This document shows, piece after piece, positions 7,812 to 15,760 of a DNA stretch of 64,000 nt (positions within the stretch are counted from its first letter, which is position 1; each line of letters begins with the position of its first letter). The position numbers were made by a program, and so were the translations under genes. The stretch comes from Marinomonas rhizomae. GTDB taxonomy: Bacteria > Pseudomonadota > Gammaproteobacteria > Pseudomonadales > Marinomonadaceae. The DNA lies in NCBI RefSeq assembly GCF_003315485.1, contig NZ_QNSE01000011.1:62001-126000 (forward strand), written 5' to 3'. The notes beneath the pieces are model-generated. The model was not told the origin of the DNA and ran no database searches. It saw only the letters and a program-made list of their open reading frames with translations.

Positions 7812-8768
7812 TTAGTTAACTTTTTCATCAAGTGTTTTTTGAAATATAAGCGCTTTTAGTCCGCTTTCGATATCTATATCTAAAAATTCTGGTGGATTAT
7901 CCAGTCTATATTGATATACGAGGCTTGGTGCTTCTTCACGCATACCATCTATTAAAAACTGCGCAGGAATGCTCGGGTCATTAACACAGGCTAGAACTTG
8001 GCCGTTTGGTGTTAATAGCTCTGGTAAACGGCGCAATATTTTTTGATAATCTTTAGTCAGAGCAAAGCTGCCACGTTGGAATGTGGGTGGGTCTATGATG
8101 ATAAGGTCATATTCACCATATTTTTTGATTTTTCCCCAAGACTTGAAAATATCATGGGCGAAAAATTTCACGTTATGCAAATCATGTTGATTTAGGCGAT
8201 GGTTTTCTCTGCCACGGCTCAAAACAGCTTTGGCCATATCTAGATTGACGACAAAGTCAGCTCCGCCAGTGATAGCGGCTACCGAAAAACCACAGGTGTA
8301 AGCGAATAGGTTCAAGACGCGCTTGTCTTGGCTATTTTCTTTCACCCAACGTCTTCCATTTCGCATATCTAAGAATAGACCTGAATTTTGGTTTTTCCCT
8401 AGATCTAGTTGAAAACGCAGACCTGCTTCATTAACGATTTGTTGCTCTTGATAATTTCCCCAGAGGCATTCCGTTGGGCTTCGCTCACGGCTACGATGCT
8501 GAAGTAATAGAGACTGTGCTTTGCAATAGTTCCATTCGGCTTTACTTGTCCAATTGCTGATTTCGTCATTGAGCTTAGCTAAGTCGTGCGAAGAGGGCTC
8601 TTTAAACAGGGAAACGAGAATTTGGCCTTCTAGCCAATCTACAGTGATTTGTTCTAAACCTGGAAAACAGCGTCCTCGACCATGGAATAGACGCTGGGCA
8701 CCTTCTGGTCGTTGAGCTAGCTTAAGCAAAACGTGTTCTGTTAGTGTGGCAAATGACTGCGTATCCAT
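7812..8768 (-). CDS. class I SAM-dependent methyltransferase, RlmI/YccW-like
   Basis: Predicted S-adenosylmethionine-dependent methyltransferase, probably acting on RNA. The 318 residues from the second Met (8768) show the Rossmann-fold motifs in order: DKRVLNLFAYTCGFSVAAI (SAM motif I), VVNLDMAKAVLSRGREN (acidic motif II), VKFFAHDIFKSW, and YDLIIIDPPTFQRGSF, with the DPP catalytic motif found in the RlmI/RlmL-type base methyltransferases. The sequence LFLDMRNGRRWV just before the Rossmann domain is also typical of that group. The N-terminus lacks an obvious PUA domain. An upstream in-frame start at 8822 would add 18 residues without family similarity, so 8768 is preferred. The substrate is unproven. 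Confidence 0.82.
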   Translation of the reverse strand: MDTQSFATLTEHVLLKLAQRPEGAQRLFHGRGRCFPGLEQITVDWLEGQILVSLFKEPSSHDLAKLNDEISNWTSKAEWNYCKAQSLLLQHRSRERSPTECLWGNYQEQQIVNEAGLRFQLDLGKNQNSGLFLDMRNGRRWVKENSQDKRVLNLFAYTCGFSVAAITGGADFVVNLDMAKAVLSRGRENHRLNQHDLHNVKFFAHDIFKSWGKIKKYGEYDLIIIDPPTFQRGSFALTKDYQKILRRLPELLTPNGQVLACVNDPSIPAQFLIDGMREEAPSLVYQYRLDNPPEFLDIDIESGLKALIFQKTLDEKVN

Positions 8769-8890
8769 AAAATATGTATTCTGATGCTGATGAAATAAGA
8801 GCTCGTATTTTACTGATAACAAGCCAAGAGGCCAGAAAAAGCCAAAATTAGGTTTGTGTAGAAGAAGGCATTAGGTATTGTGGCAGAAAA

Positions 8891-8922
8891 TATTCACCGA
8901 GCCATGATTAGCTCGATGAATA
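8891..8922 (-). terminator. terminator downstream of the PepSY gene
   Basis: 12-bp stem (8891-8902 with 8911-8922, one G-U pair on the transcribed RNA) and an 8-base loop. On the minus strand it is followed by ATATTTTCTG. It lies 20 bases after the PepSY gene stop. Confidence 0.65.
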
Positions 8923-8942
8923 TAGGGTAGCGGCTAATAGCG

Positions 8943-10337
8943 TTATTGACGCTTCCAGCGATAAAAGTCAATGAACAAAAAGGCAAGTAAGCTAACACCC
9001 ATAACAGGTAAACTGAACCCTAGTGCAATGGCGATTAATGAAGTCACCCATTTTTTTGAAGTGGACATTCTAGCCCACGCTTGCAGTAATGGCTTGGATG
9101 TTGACCCTGCTTGTGGTCGACGAATCCACCACATTCTGTAACCCCAAATAATCATGAAGCATAAAGATAAGCCAAATGCAGTGAGTATGATTTGGTTTAC
9201 AACTCCAAATAATATTCCCATATGGGCATCGATGCCCCAGCGAATCAATTTAGCAACAATGGGGAAAGTGGCAAAATCGGCACGGCTGGTGACTGTCATT
9301 GTGTTGGCATCAATGGCGACACTGTCGACTTGTGTAGGCCAAGAACGATCAATTTCTCTGACAAACCAAGCCTTGTCGGTTGCACTAGAAGGTTTTATTT
9401 CGAGCTTGTTCGCGTCAATACCAGCATCTCTTGCGGCTTTTAGAACACCATCGAATAGCAAATCAACATTCTCAAATTTTTCCGCAACGTGTTTTGTTGC
9501 TGTCATACCTTGATGGCTTGCATGATTTAGATGGTCAGCATGTTCATCAGATGTCATTGTTTTCAAGCTATTCGTGCTGAGATCTCTATCGACAGAAGGC
9601 GTTACCCAACCGATGGTAGAACGCAGTGTTCCAATGTTGGCACCGGCCCATTTTGACCAAGTTAAGCCAGTAACTGAAACAAAGATCAGACCAACGAAAA
9701 GGCAAAGCCCTACTTGATAGTGGCGACGGCGCTTACGCAGATGTTCTGTTTTGTTCGCGAATTCTGCTTTGTTTTTCTTACCGCCTTTATACCAGAGGAA
9801 GAGCCCCCCAAGAGCTGCAATCCAAAGCCAAGAAGCGGCAAGTTCACTGTAATAGCGCCCAAACTCTCCTAAAAGTAACTGACGATGCATAAAATCGATA
9901 GTTGTTCTAAGTGGAAGAACACCGCTTGTTCCATAAACGGGCAAGTTTCCTGTGATATCAAGTGTGATTGGATCAACGAATATTGCTCTAGCGCCAGAGT
10001 GTTCTGCACTTGAATCTAAGAACATAACACGGGTTGTGTCGCCTTGTTTTGGTGCTGGTCGGACAGCAAATAGAGTTAGATCAGTGGCTAATTGTGATTT
10101 CGCTGCAGCAATCTGCAAAGCAAGAGGTTGGGGCTCACCGACACTTTGGGTGGTCAGCGCATCCTTATAAATGGCATCTTCAATTTGAGGCGTAATTACA
10201 TAGATAGTACCTGTAAGGGCGGCAACAAAAATGAAAGGGCCGATGAATAGGCCAATATAAAAATGCAGTCTTGTAATTAAAAGGAGCATCGCATTCGAAG
10301 AAGATTCAGATGCTGTGTTATTTGTTTTTATCGACAT
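8943..10337 (-). CDS. PepSY-associated membrane protein (iron-regulated PiuB-like)
   Basis: Inner-membrane protein of the PepSY_TM family, often linked to iron, siderophore or copper genes and proposed to take part in reductive metal release. From the Met at 10337 (MSIKTNNTASES) it has 464 residues. The first helix is LHFYIGLFIGPFIFVAALTGTIYVI, with the family's N-terminal His. A large periplasmic PepSY-type region follows, then a helix pair around residues 140-220 that includes MHRQLLLGEFGRYYSELAASWLWIAALGGLFLWY, a second PepSY-like region, and C-terminal helices with WGIDAHMGILFGVVNQIILTAFGL. An extra 28 residues from an upstream start (10421) look non-coding. A DUF2946 gene lies 141 bases upstream, a pairing seen in metal-related loci. 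Confidence 0.85.
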   Translation of the reverse strand: MSIKTNNTASESSSNAMLLLITRLHFYIGLFIGPFIFVAALTGTIYVITPQIEDAIYKDALTTQSVGEPQPLALQIAAAKSQLATDLTLFAVRPAPKQGDTTRVMFLDSSAEHSGARAIFVDPITLDITGNLPVYGTSGVLPLRTTIDFMHRQLLLGEFGRYYSELAASWLWIAALGGLFLWYKGGKKNKAEFANKTEHLRKRRRHYQVGLCLFVGLIFVSVTGLTWSKWAGANIGTLRSTIGWVTPSVDRDLSTNSLKTMTSDEHADHLNHASHQGMTATKHVAEKFENVDLLFDGVLKAARDAGIDANKLEIKPSSATDKAWFVREIDRSWPTQVDSVAIDANTMTVTSRADFATFPIVAKLIRWGIDAHMGILFGVVNQIILTAFGLSLCFMIIWGYRMWWIRRPQAGSTSKPLLQAWARMSTSKKWVTSLIAIALGFSLPVMGVSLLAFLFIDFYRWKRQ

Positions 10338-10478
10338 AGTAGTTTCTCGTCTTATAGAAAAGGGCAAAACAACGCCTCTGAGTAAAGATCTCACTTTTCT
10401 ATCATCATAAATGACGCGCACACAAACTCGTGATCAGTGAAGAGTCAGAGTGGGGCAGCGTTGTGCACATGGTTCGAA

Positions 10479-10952
10479 TTAAACAAAAATAACAGGTGGC
10501 GCTCTAGGCTGAATGGAAGAGAAGGGCACATGATACTTGTGCGAAATAGTTGTCGTTACTATGTCTGGGTAACGGCTTTGGTTTAGAGGGATTAACTCGA
10601 AAGTTTTGGCGTCAATCCAATTTAGATGGAACAGTAGAGAGCAGTAGCCACAAGCTTCTAAGAGGTTAGCATTTTCGCCGTGGTCGTGATGTTCATGATG
10701 GCTAACCTTAGCTGAATTTAATGGGGGCTGTTTACTGCTTTCTTGCTCAGAAAGCATGTTTGCATGCTTGTGTTCTCCAGAGTGCATGTTCATAGACATG
10801 CTCTGCATTGGCATCATGCTTTGATGTGGGGAAAGCGCGTTGCTTATTTGCGAGAACAACGGACCAAAATAAATAAGAAAAACGGCAAATAAGCTAACAC
10901 ACACAGCGAGCTGTGTGTGTGCCTTTCTATTGCTCGTTAATTCAAATTTCAT
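10479..10952 (-). CDS. DUF2946 family His/Met-rich secreted or membrane protein
   Basis: Small protein of the DUF2946 type, frequent next to copper or TonB-dependent receptor genes. From the Met at 10952 (MKFELTSNRK) it has 157 residues. A hydrophobic segment near residues 14-30 acts as signal anchor. A metal-binding-like stretch rich in Met and His follows (MMPMQSMSMNMHSGEHKHANM and SHHEHHDHGEN), then the motif LLEACGYCSLLFHL and the short C-terminus RAPPVIFV typical of the family. The Met/His composition suggests Cu(I)/Cu(II) binding in the periplasm. This is an inference from composition. A perfect 10-bp hairpin (10897-10920) falls within the first codons. Confidence 0.75.
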   Translation of the reverse strand: MKFELTSNRKAHTQLAVCVSLFAVFLIYFGPLFSQISNALSPHQSMMPMQSMSMNMHSGEHKHANMLSEQESSKQPPLNSAKVSHHEHHDHGENANLLEACGYCSLLFHLNWIDAKTFELIPLNQSRYPDIVTTTISHKYHVPFSSIQPRAPPVIFV

Positions 10953-10975
10953 GGCGCTTGTATCAGTAATGACAA

Positions 10976-11344
10976 CTAGTTTTTGAGGTCTGCAGCATGT
11001 TCTTCTGCAGAAGAAACAATGCACTCACCCGCAAGGTTTGGTGCTACACCAACAGAGAAACCATCACCTTGCATGCCCGGAAGCCATTTTTCTACCCAAT
11101 CAGTGGCGTTGATTTCTAAGCTATTAAAACCTGGGTAATCTTTCTCGCCCCAAGCCGATGCTAAGGTTTCCACAGGCCAAATCGGTAACACTTTGTCGCT
11201 ACCAAGATCTATGATCAAACAGCCTTCTACGTCAGCTAGCGTCCATACAGATGCGCCTTTTTTTACAAGGTTTAACACATGGTCATAACGTTCACTGCTA
11301 GGTATACGGTAGAAAGTTTCATCAAGAGGGGTTGTGTTTGACAT
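10976..11344 (-). CDS. DUF2750 domain protein
   Basis: Soluble protein of 122 residues from the Met at 11344 (MSNTTPLDETFYRI). It matches the DUF2750 pattern: RYDHVLNLVKKGASVWTLAD followed by VLPIWPVETLASAWG and a C-terminal WLPGMQGDGFSVGVAPNL. Function is unknown in the family. The upstream in-frame start at 11380 would add 12 residues without similarity. It lies 23 bases upstream of the DUF2946 gene on the same strand and may be co-transcribed, though no functional link is evident. Confidence 0.78.
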   Translation of the reverse strand: MSNTTPLDETFYRIPSSERYDHVLNLVKKGASVWTLADVEGCLIIDLGSDKVLPIWPVETLASAWGEKDYPGFNSLEINATDWVEKWLPGMQGDGFSVGVAPNLAGECIVSSAEEHAADLKN

Positions 11345-11450
11345 GGGGCTGGCTCGACTTGGTAAAATAAAAAACGGCATCTTACCACATTGACTAAAAA
11401 GAGCGATGAATTCAAATATCTATTATCATCAATGTGGTTGATATAGTGGT

Positions 11451-12458
11451 TTATGCGAATAGGTCATTCAATTGCTTTAAATGCTGTTCCTTGTGATGTT
11501 CATCCATCCAGCTGCCGGTAATGCCATTTTTAGCAAGCTGAAATAATTCCTTCTTACTAATGCCAGTGCTATTAATGAGTGACGCGTAGTTGTCGTTCAT
11601 ATAGCCGCCAAAATAGGCCGGATCATCTGAGTTAACCGTTGCATTGAGACCAAGCGCTAACATTTTTCTGATCGGGTGATCTTGCATATCATTCACAACA
11701 CAAAGTTTTAAATTGGAAAGAGGGCAAACGGTTAGCGTTAAATTACGTTGCTTGATTATTTCGACCAGTCTAGTGTCTTCTAATGCTCTGTTGCCGTGAT
11801 CAATTCTATCAACACCGATTTGCTCGATAGCTTGCCAAACGTAATCTGGTGGGCCTTCTTCACCCGCATGTGCCGTGATTTTTAAGCCAAGGTTTTTGCA
11901 AGCTTCGAAAACACGTAAGAACTTTTCAGGTGGGTGACCAACTTCTGAACTGTCTAACCCAATACCGTCAATCCATTTAAGGTGAGGTTTTGCTAACTCT
12001 AGGGTTTCAAAAGCGCTTTCTTCGCTCAGATGTCTTAAGAAGGACATAATCAGTTTGGATGTCATCCCCCACTTATTTTCTGCATCTTGAAGTGCGTTAT
12101 AGATGCCTCTTATTTGCACATCAAAGTTTACGCCACGTGATAAATGACCTTGCGGGTCAAAAAAGATCTCTACATGGACGACATTTTCACTGTGGACTTT
12201 TTCTAAATATGCCATGGTAAGGTCATAAAAGTCAGCTTCATGAAGAAGGACGGACATGCCTTGGTAATAAAGATCTAAAAAATCTTGTAGATTGGTGAAT
12301 TGATACGCCGCTTTTAGGTCATCGACTGTGTTGTATTTTAAAGCGACTTGATTGCGCTGTGCTATGGCAAACATCTGTTCTGGTTCAAAGGTGCCTTCTA
12401 TATGTAAGTGAAGCTCAGTTTTTGGCATTTTCTTTGATAGTTCGATCAGTGAGTTCAT
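11451..12458 (-). CDS. adenine deaminase (adenosine deaminase-like family)
   Basis: Zinc-dependent TIM-barrel deaminase that converts adenine to hypoxanthine and ammonia in purine salvage. The 335 residues show the metal ligands in order: TELHLHIEGTFEP (HxH), ITAHAGEEGPP (third His and catalytic Glu), RIDHGNRALED, and NSDDPAYFGGYMNDNY (catalytic Asp). The stretch GHPPEKFLRVFEACKNLGLKITAHAGEEGP is split here in the form typical of adenine rather than adenosine deaminases (Aah1/ADE type). The gene follows the four genes of a purine-type ABC importer on the same strand, which supports use of imported purine bases as a nitrogen source. A hairpin at 12570-12596 separates it from the binding-protein gene and may reduce read-through. 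Confidence 0.88.
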   Translation of the reverse strand: MNSLIELSKKMPKTELHLHIEGTFEPEQMFAIAQRNQVALKYNTVDDLKAAYQFTNLQDFLDLYYQGMSVLLHEADFYDLTMAYLEKVHSENVVHVEIFFDPQGHLSRGVNFDVQIRGIYNALQDAENKWGMTSKLIMSFLRHLSEESAFETLELAKPHLKWIDGIGLDSSEVGHPPEKFLRVFEACKNLGLKITAHAGEEGPPDYVWQAIEQIGVDRIDHGNRALEDTRLVEIIKQRNLTLTVCPLSNLKLCVVNDMQDHPIRKMLALGLNATVNSDDPAYFGGYMNDNYASLINSTGISKKELFQLAKNGITGSWMDEHHKEQHLKQLNDLFA

Positions 12459-12569
12459 AGTGTTACCTTTTGTTGCTTGCCTTGGATTCTTAAATATAAC
12501 GATAAAAGCGTAGATGAAAAAGAATGGTCGGCAGTGTTTGTAGAGTGGTCGTTTTAAAAAGCAGGAGAA

Positions 12570-12596
12570 TATACAGCCAGCAGAGCCGGCCGTATA
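12570..12596 (-). terminator. intercistronic hairpin between binding protein and deaminase
   Basis: 12-bp stem (12570-12581 with 12585-12596), fully paired on the minus-strand RNA with two G-U pairs, and a 3-base loop. It is followed on the minus strand by a weak T-rich tract, which fits partial termination after the highly expressed receptor gene. Confidence 0.5.
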
Positions 12597-12620
12597 TAAA
12601 AAATATAGGGAATGCAGAGA

Positions 12621-13688
12621 TTAGTGAGGAATTTCGTCTGTAATGCCTTCAACATACCAATTAACTTGGGCAAGTTCTTGGTCTGTTAGTGAATGGTTAG
12701 CAGGAACCGCAACATTGCCTTTGTTATCCTTTATAGGTCCTGTAAATGGTTTGAACTCGCCTGATTTGATGGCTGTGTAAGTTGCATCGATTTTAGCGCG
12801 AACATCTTTAGGAAGATTTGGGTTAATAGAAGCGAGTGTTAACATTTCATCGTGGAATCCTCCCCAGAAATCCTGAGATTTCCATGTTCCATCCATAACC
12901 GCTTGAACTTCTTTGATGTAATAAGGTGTCCAGTTGTCTCGCACAGAGAAAATGTGTGCATTGGGGGCAAATTTGCTTTGATCAGACGCTTGTCCGATAG
13001 CACGTAGGCCGCGCTTTTCTGCCGCAATAAGAGGAGCTGGGCTATCTGTATGCTGAAGCATTACGTCTACGCCTTGGTCCATAAGCGCATTCGCAGCGTC
13101 GGTTTCTTTACCTGGATCGTACCAAGTGTTGGCCCAAACAATCTTCATTTTCACATCAGGGTTAACACTTTTTGCTCCCATGTAGGCGGCGTTGATGTCA
13201 CGGATAACTTCAGGAATTGGGAAAGAGCCGATATAACCAATGGTGTTAGTTTTGGTCATCATGCCTGCTGTTACGCCTGAGATGTAACGACCTTCATAGG
13301 TACGAAGAACATAAGTCCCTAAATTTTTAGACAGCTTGTAACCTGTTGCATGCTCAAACTTCACTTTAGGAAAGCGCTTTGCCACTTTTACAGTAGGGTT
13401 CATAAAACCAAAAGATGTTGTAAAAATCAGGTCATTGCCCGCTTTGGCAAGTTGAGTAATCACACGCTCAGCATCAGCACCTTCAGGCACGTTCTCAACG
13501 TAAGTAGTTTTTACTTTGTCGCCAAAATATTCTTCTAAGCCTTTTCTACCCATGTCATGCTCGTAGCTCCAGCCTAAATCACCTACCGGCCCAACATAGA
13601 CAAAACCTACTTTCAATGGTTCTTCTGCTTGAGCAAAACTCGCTCCAGCTAAAAGCCCTAGACTTACTAATAAACTTTTCAGTTTCAT
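12621..13688 (-). CDS. BMP-family periplasmic binding protein of a purine ABC importer
   Basis: Periplasmic receptor for a nucleoside or nucleobase ABC importer (Bmp/Med/TmpC family). A signal peptide (MKLKSLLVSLGLLAGASFAQA, cleaved before EE) is followed by the family opening VGFVYVGPVGDLGWSYEHDMG. Then come FTTSFGFMNPTVKVAKRFPKV and YEGRYISGVTAGMMTKTNTIGYIGSFP, with ligand-pocket-type aromatic residues, and VMLQHTDSPAP. The 355-residue length is normal. Ribosome site AAGGAGCAAGCA lies before the ATG. It follows the two permeases and the ATPase on the same strand. The downstream adenine deaminase suggests adenine or a related purine as ligand. Confidence 0.9.
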   Translation of the reverse strand: MKLKSLLVSLGLLAGASFAQAEEPLKVGFVYVGPVGDLGWSYEHDMGRKGLEEYFGDKVKTTYVENVPEGADAERVITQLAKAGNDLIFTTSFGFMNPTVKVAKRFPKVKFEHATGYKLSKNLGTYVLRTYEGRYISGVTAGMMTKTNTIGYIGSFPIPEVIRDINAAYMGAKSVNPDVKMKIVWANTWYDPGKETDAANALMDQGVDVMLQHTDSPAPLIAAEKRGLRAIGQASDQSKFAPNAHIFSVRDNWTPYYIKEVQAVMDGTWKSQDFWGGFHDEMLTLASINPNLPKDVRAKIDATYTAIKSGEFKPFTGPIKDNKGNVAVPANHSLTDQELAQVNWYVEGITDEIPH

Positions 13689-13750
13689 TGCTTGCTCCTT
13701 TTGTACCCATAAGAGGGCGTTTTATTTAATGTTTAAATGACTATTTATGA

Positions 13751-14683
13751 TCAGGCCATTTGTCTTGGATCAAAGGTTTTTCCTAATGATCTAGGGGCCA
13801 GTAATTTTTCTTTAAACTTGTCTGCACTGATAATCACCATGACCACAACGGTGGCAACATACGGCAACATGGCCAGCAGGTTGGGGGAAATAGACCAGCC
13901 CAAACCTTGAAGCACTAAATGCATAATACTAGCTAGGCCAAATAGGTAGGCTCCAAGCATGATTCGACCCACTCTCCATGAAGCAAAAACGACTAACGCC
14001 AGTGCAATCCAGCCGCGCCCTGCTGTCATATTTTCTACCCACATTGGTGTATAAACTAAGGACATGTAAGCGCCAGAAATCCCAGCCATCATGCCGCCGA
14101 ACATAACCGCTAAATAGCGAACTCTTAGCACTTTAATACCAATGGCATTGGCGGCATGTGGGTTTTCACCAACCGCTTTGAGGGTGAGGCCAATGCGAGT
14201 TTTATTAACCACAAACATGAGTACAAAGGTCATTGCAAAAGAGGCATACACTAAAATGTCATGGCTAAACAAAATCTTGCCAATAAAAGGAATATCAGAC
14301 AGCAATGGGATGGCGATAGGTTGGAAGCCTTGTATGGTCTGACCTACGACACCGGAACCGATAAAAGCGCTTAAGCCTGTGCCAAAGATGGTTAAGGCAA
14401 GTCCTGTTGCTACTTGGTTGGCGCCAAGGTGAAGTACAAGAACGGCAAAAATAAGGCTCATGACGCAACCCATTAGCATCGCTGAAAGTACGCCTAAACC
14501 CGCACTGCCTGTGCCGTAAGCGGCTAGAAATCCAACCACTGCACCCATCAGCATCATGCCTTCTTGGCCGAGATTTAATACACCGGACTTTTCACAAATT
14601 ACTTCGCCTAAAGCGATGAAAAGTAGTGGCGTGCCGGTTTTAACGGCGGCAAACAATATTTGTACAATTAGTTCTGAGTCCAA
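13751..14683 (-). CDS. ABC transporter permease, nucleoside/nucleobase type (NupQ-like)
   Basis: Inner-membrane permease of about nine helices, family BPD_transp_2, as in YufQ/NupQ. Recognisable regions are TPLLFIALGEVICEKSGVLNLGQEGMMLMGA near the N-terminus and the cytoplasmic coupling region LKAVGENPHAANAIGIKVLRVRYLAVMFGGMMAG, with GRGWIALALVVFASW further on. At 310 residues it has normal length. It is the second permease of the purine importer, nine bases after its partner, and together they form the heterodimeric channel. Confidence 0.9.
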   Translation of the reverse strand: MDSELIVQILFAAVKTGTPLLFIALGEVICEKSGVLNLGQEGMMLMGAVVGFLAAYGTGSAGLGVLSAMLMGCVMSLIFAVLVLHLGANQVATGLALTIFGTGLSAFIGSGVVGQTIQGFQPIAIPLLSDIPFIGKILFSHDILVYASFAMTFVLMFVVNKTRIGLTLKAVGENPHAANAIGIKVLRVRYLAVMFGGMMAGISGAYMSLVYTPMWVENMTAGRGWIALALVVFASWRVGRIMLGAYLFGLASIMHLVLQGLGWSISPNLLAMLPYVATVVVMVIISADKFKEKLLAPRSLGKTFDPRQMA

Positions 14684-14692
14684 AATAGGCTC

Positions 14693-15760
14693 CTAGTTTG
14701 TCGCTTGATTTGAAAAGGCGAGGCGATTATTAATAAAAAAGTCACAAGCCAAAAGAAAGAACAATAAAACACCTTGAAACATACTGACTACGGCAACGGG
14801 AATGCCCATTTCAATTTGAGCTAAATCTCCGCCCATATAAAGTACTGCCATAAACATGGCTGCAATGATCGCCCCAAGTGGATGTAAGCGACCTAAATAC
14901 GCCACTATAATGGCTGAATAGCCATAGCCTGGTGACACATTAGGAACTAACTGTCCTATTGGACCTGTTGTTTCACTGATTCCTGCTAGCCCCGCTAAGG
15001 CGCCAGCAAATAGCATGACAAACCAGCTGAGTTTTTTACTGCTAAAACCGGCATATCTTGCTGCTGGCTCGTCGGCACCGAAAACCCGAATTTGAAACCC
15101 AAGGTGGGATTTGCTCAAAATAAACCAAGCGATAAAAGCAGAGATAATCGCAAACACAATGCCCAAATGGATTCGACTGCTTTCAAATAATGTTGGCAGC
15201 AATGTAGAGTCGGCAAACATGGCTGACTCTGGAAAGCCAAAGCCTTGAGGGTCACGTAAAGGCCCGTGCACAGCCCAAATAAGCAGATACAGGGCGATGT
15301 AGTTAAACATGATAGTGGTTAAAATTAAGTTTGAGTTAAAGCGGAGTTTTAAAAAAGTCGGAATAGCCGACCAGAGCATGCCTGATACCATGCCTGCCAA
15401 TAATGTGATGGGTAAGGCAAGTGCTGACTCAGAGTCGATAAAGTAAAGCGCCATCGCAGAGCCACCTAATGCTCCTGCTAATAATTGCCCTTCTGCGCCA
15501 ATGTTCCACATATTGGCTCTATAACATAGGGATAACCCGACAGCACAAAGTAATAAAGGTCCCATTTTGACGAACATTTCGCCAATATTATAACTATCTG
15601 CTAGTGGTGCTATCAGTAGTACATGTAAAGCTTGAGCGGGTGATTTGCCAATAGCTGAGAAGAGAATACAGCCAAAGATTAACGTTAACGCGATAGCAAG
15701 TATTGGCGAGACCAGTTTCATGATTGAACTTGGCTCAGTACGAGCTTGAATACGGATCAT
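14693..15760 (-). CDS. ABC transporter permease, nucleoside/nucleobase type (NupP-like)
   Basis: Inner-membrane permease, family BPD_transp_2, similar to YufP/NupP. A long first helix (LVSPILAIALTLIFGCILF) precedes SYNIGEMFVKMGPLLLCAVGLSLCYRANMWNIGAEGQLLAGAL. The coupling region is LGFQIRVFGADEPAARYAGFSSKKLSW, followed by GLAGISETTGPIGQLVPNVSPGYGYSAIIVAYLG. Length 355 is typical. Its start overlaps the ATPase stop by four bases (ATGA), showing translational coupling within the operon. Confidence 0.9.
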   Translation of the reverse strand: MIRIQARTEPSSIMKLVSPILAIALTLIFGCILFSAIGKSPAQALHVLLIAPLADSYNIGEMFVKMGPLLLCAVGLSLCYRANMWNIGAEGQLLAGALGGSAMALYFIDSESALALPITLLAGMVSGMLWSAIPTFLKLRFNSNLILTTIMFNYIALYLLIWAVHGPLRDPQGFGFPESAMFADSTLLPTLFESSRIHLGIVFAIISAFIAWFILSKSHLGFQIRVFGADEPAARYAGFSSKKLSWFVMLFAGALAGLAGISETTGPIGQLVPNVSPGYGYSAIIVAYLGRLHPLGAIIAAMFMAVLYMGGDLAQIEMGIPVAVVSMFQGVLLFFLLACDFFINNRLAFSNQATN

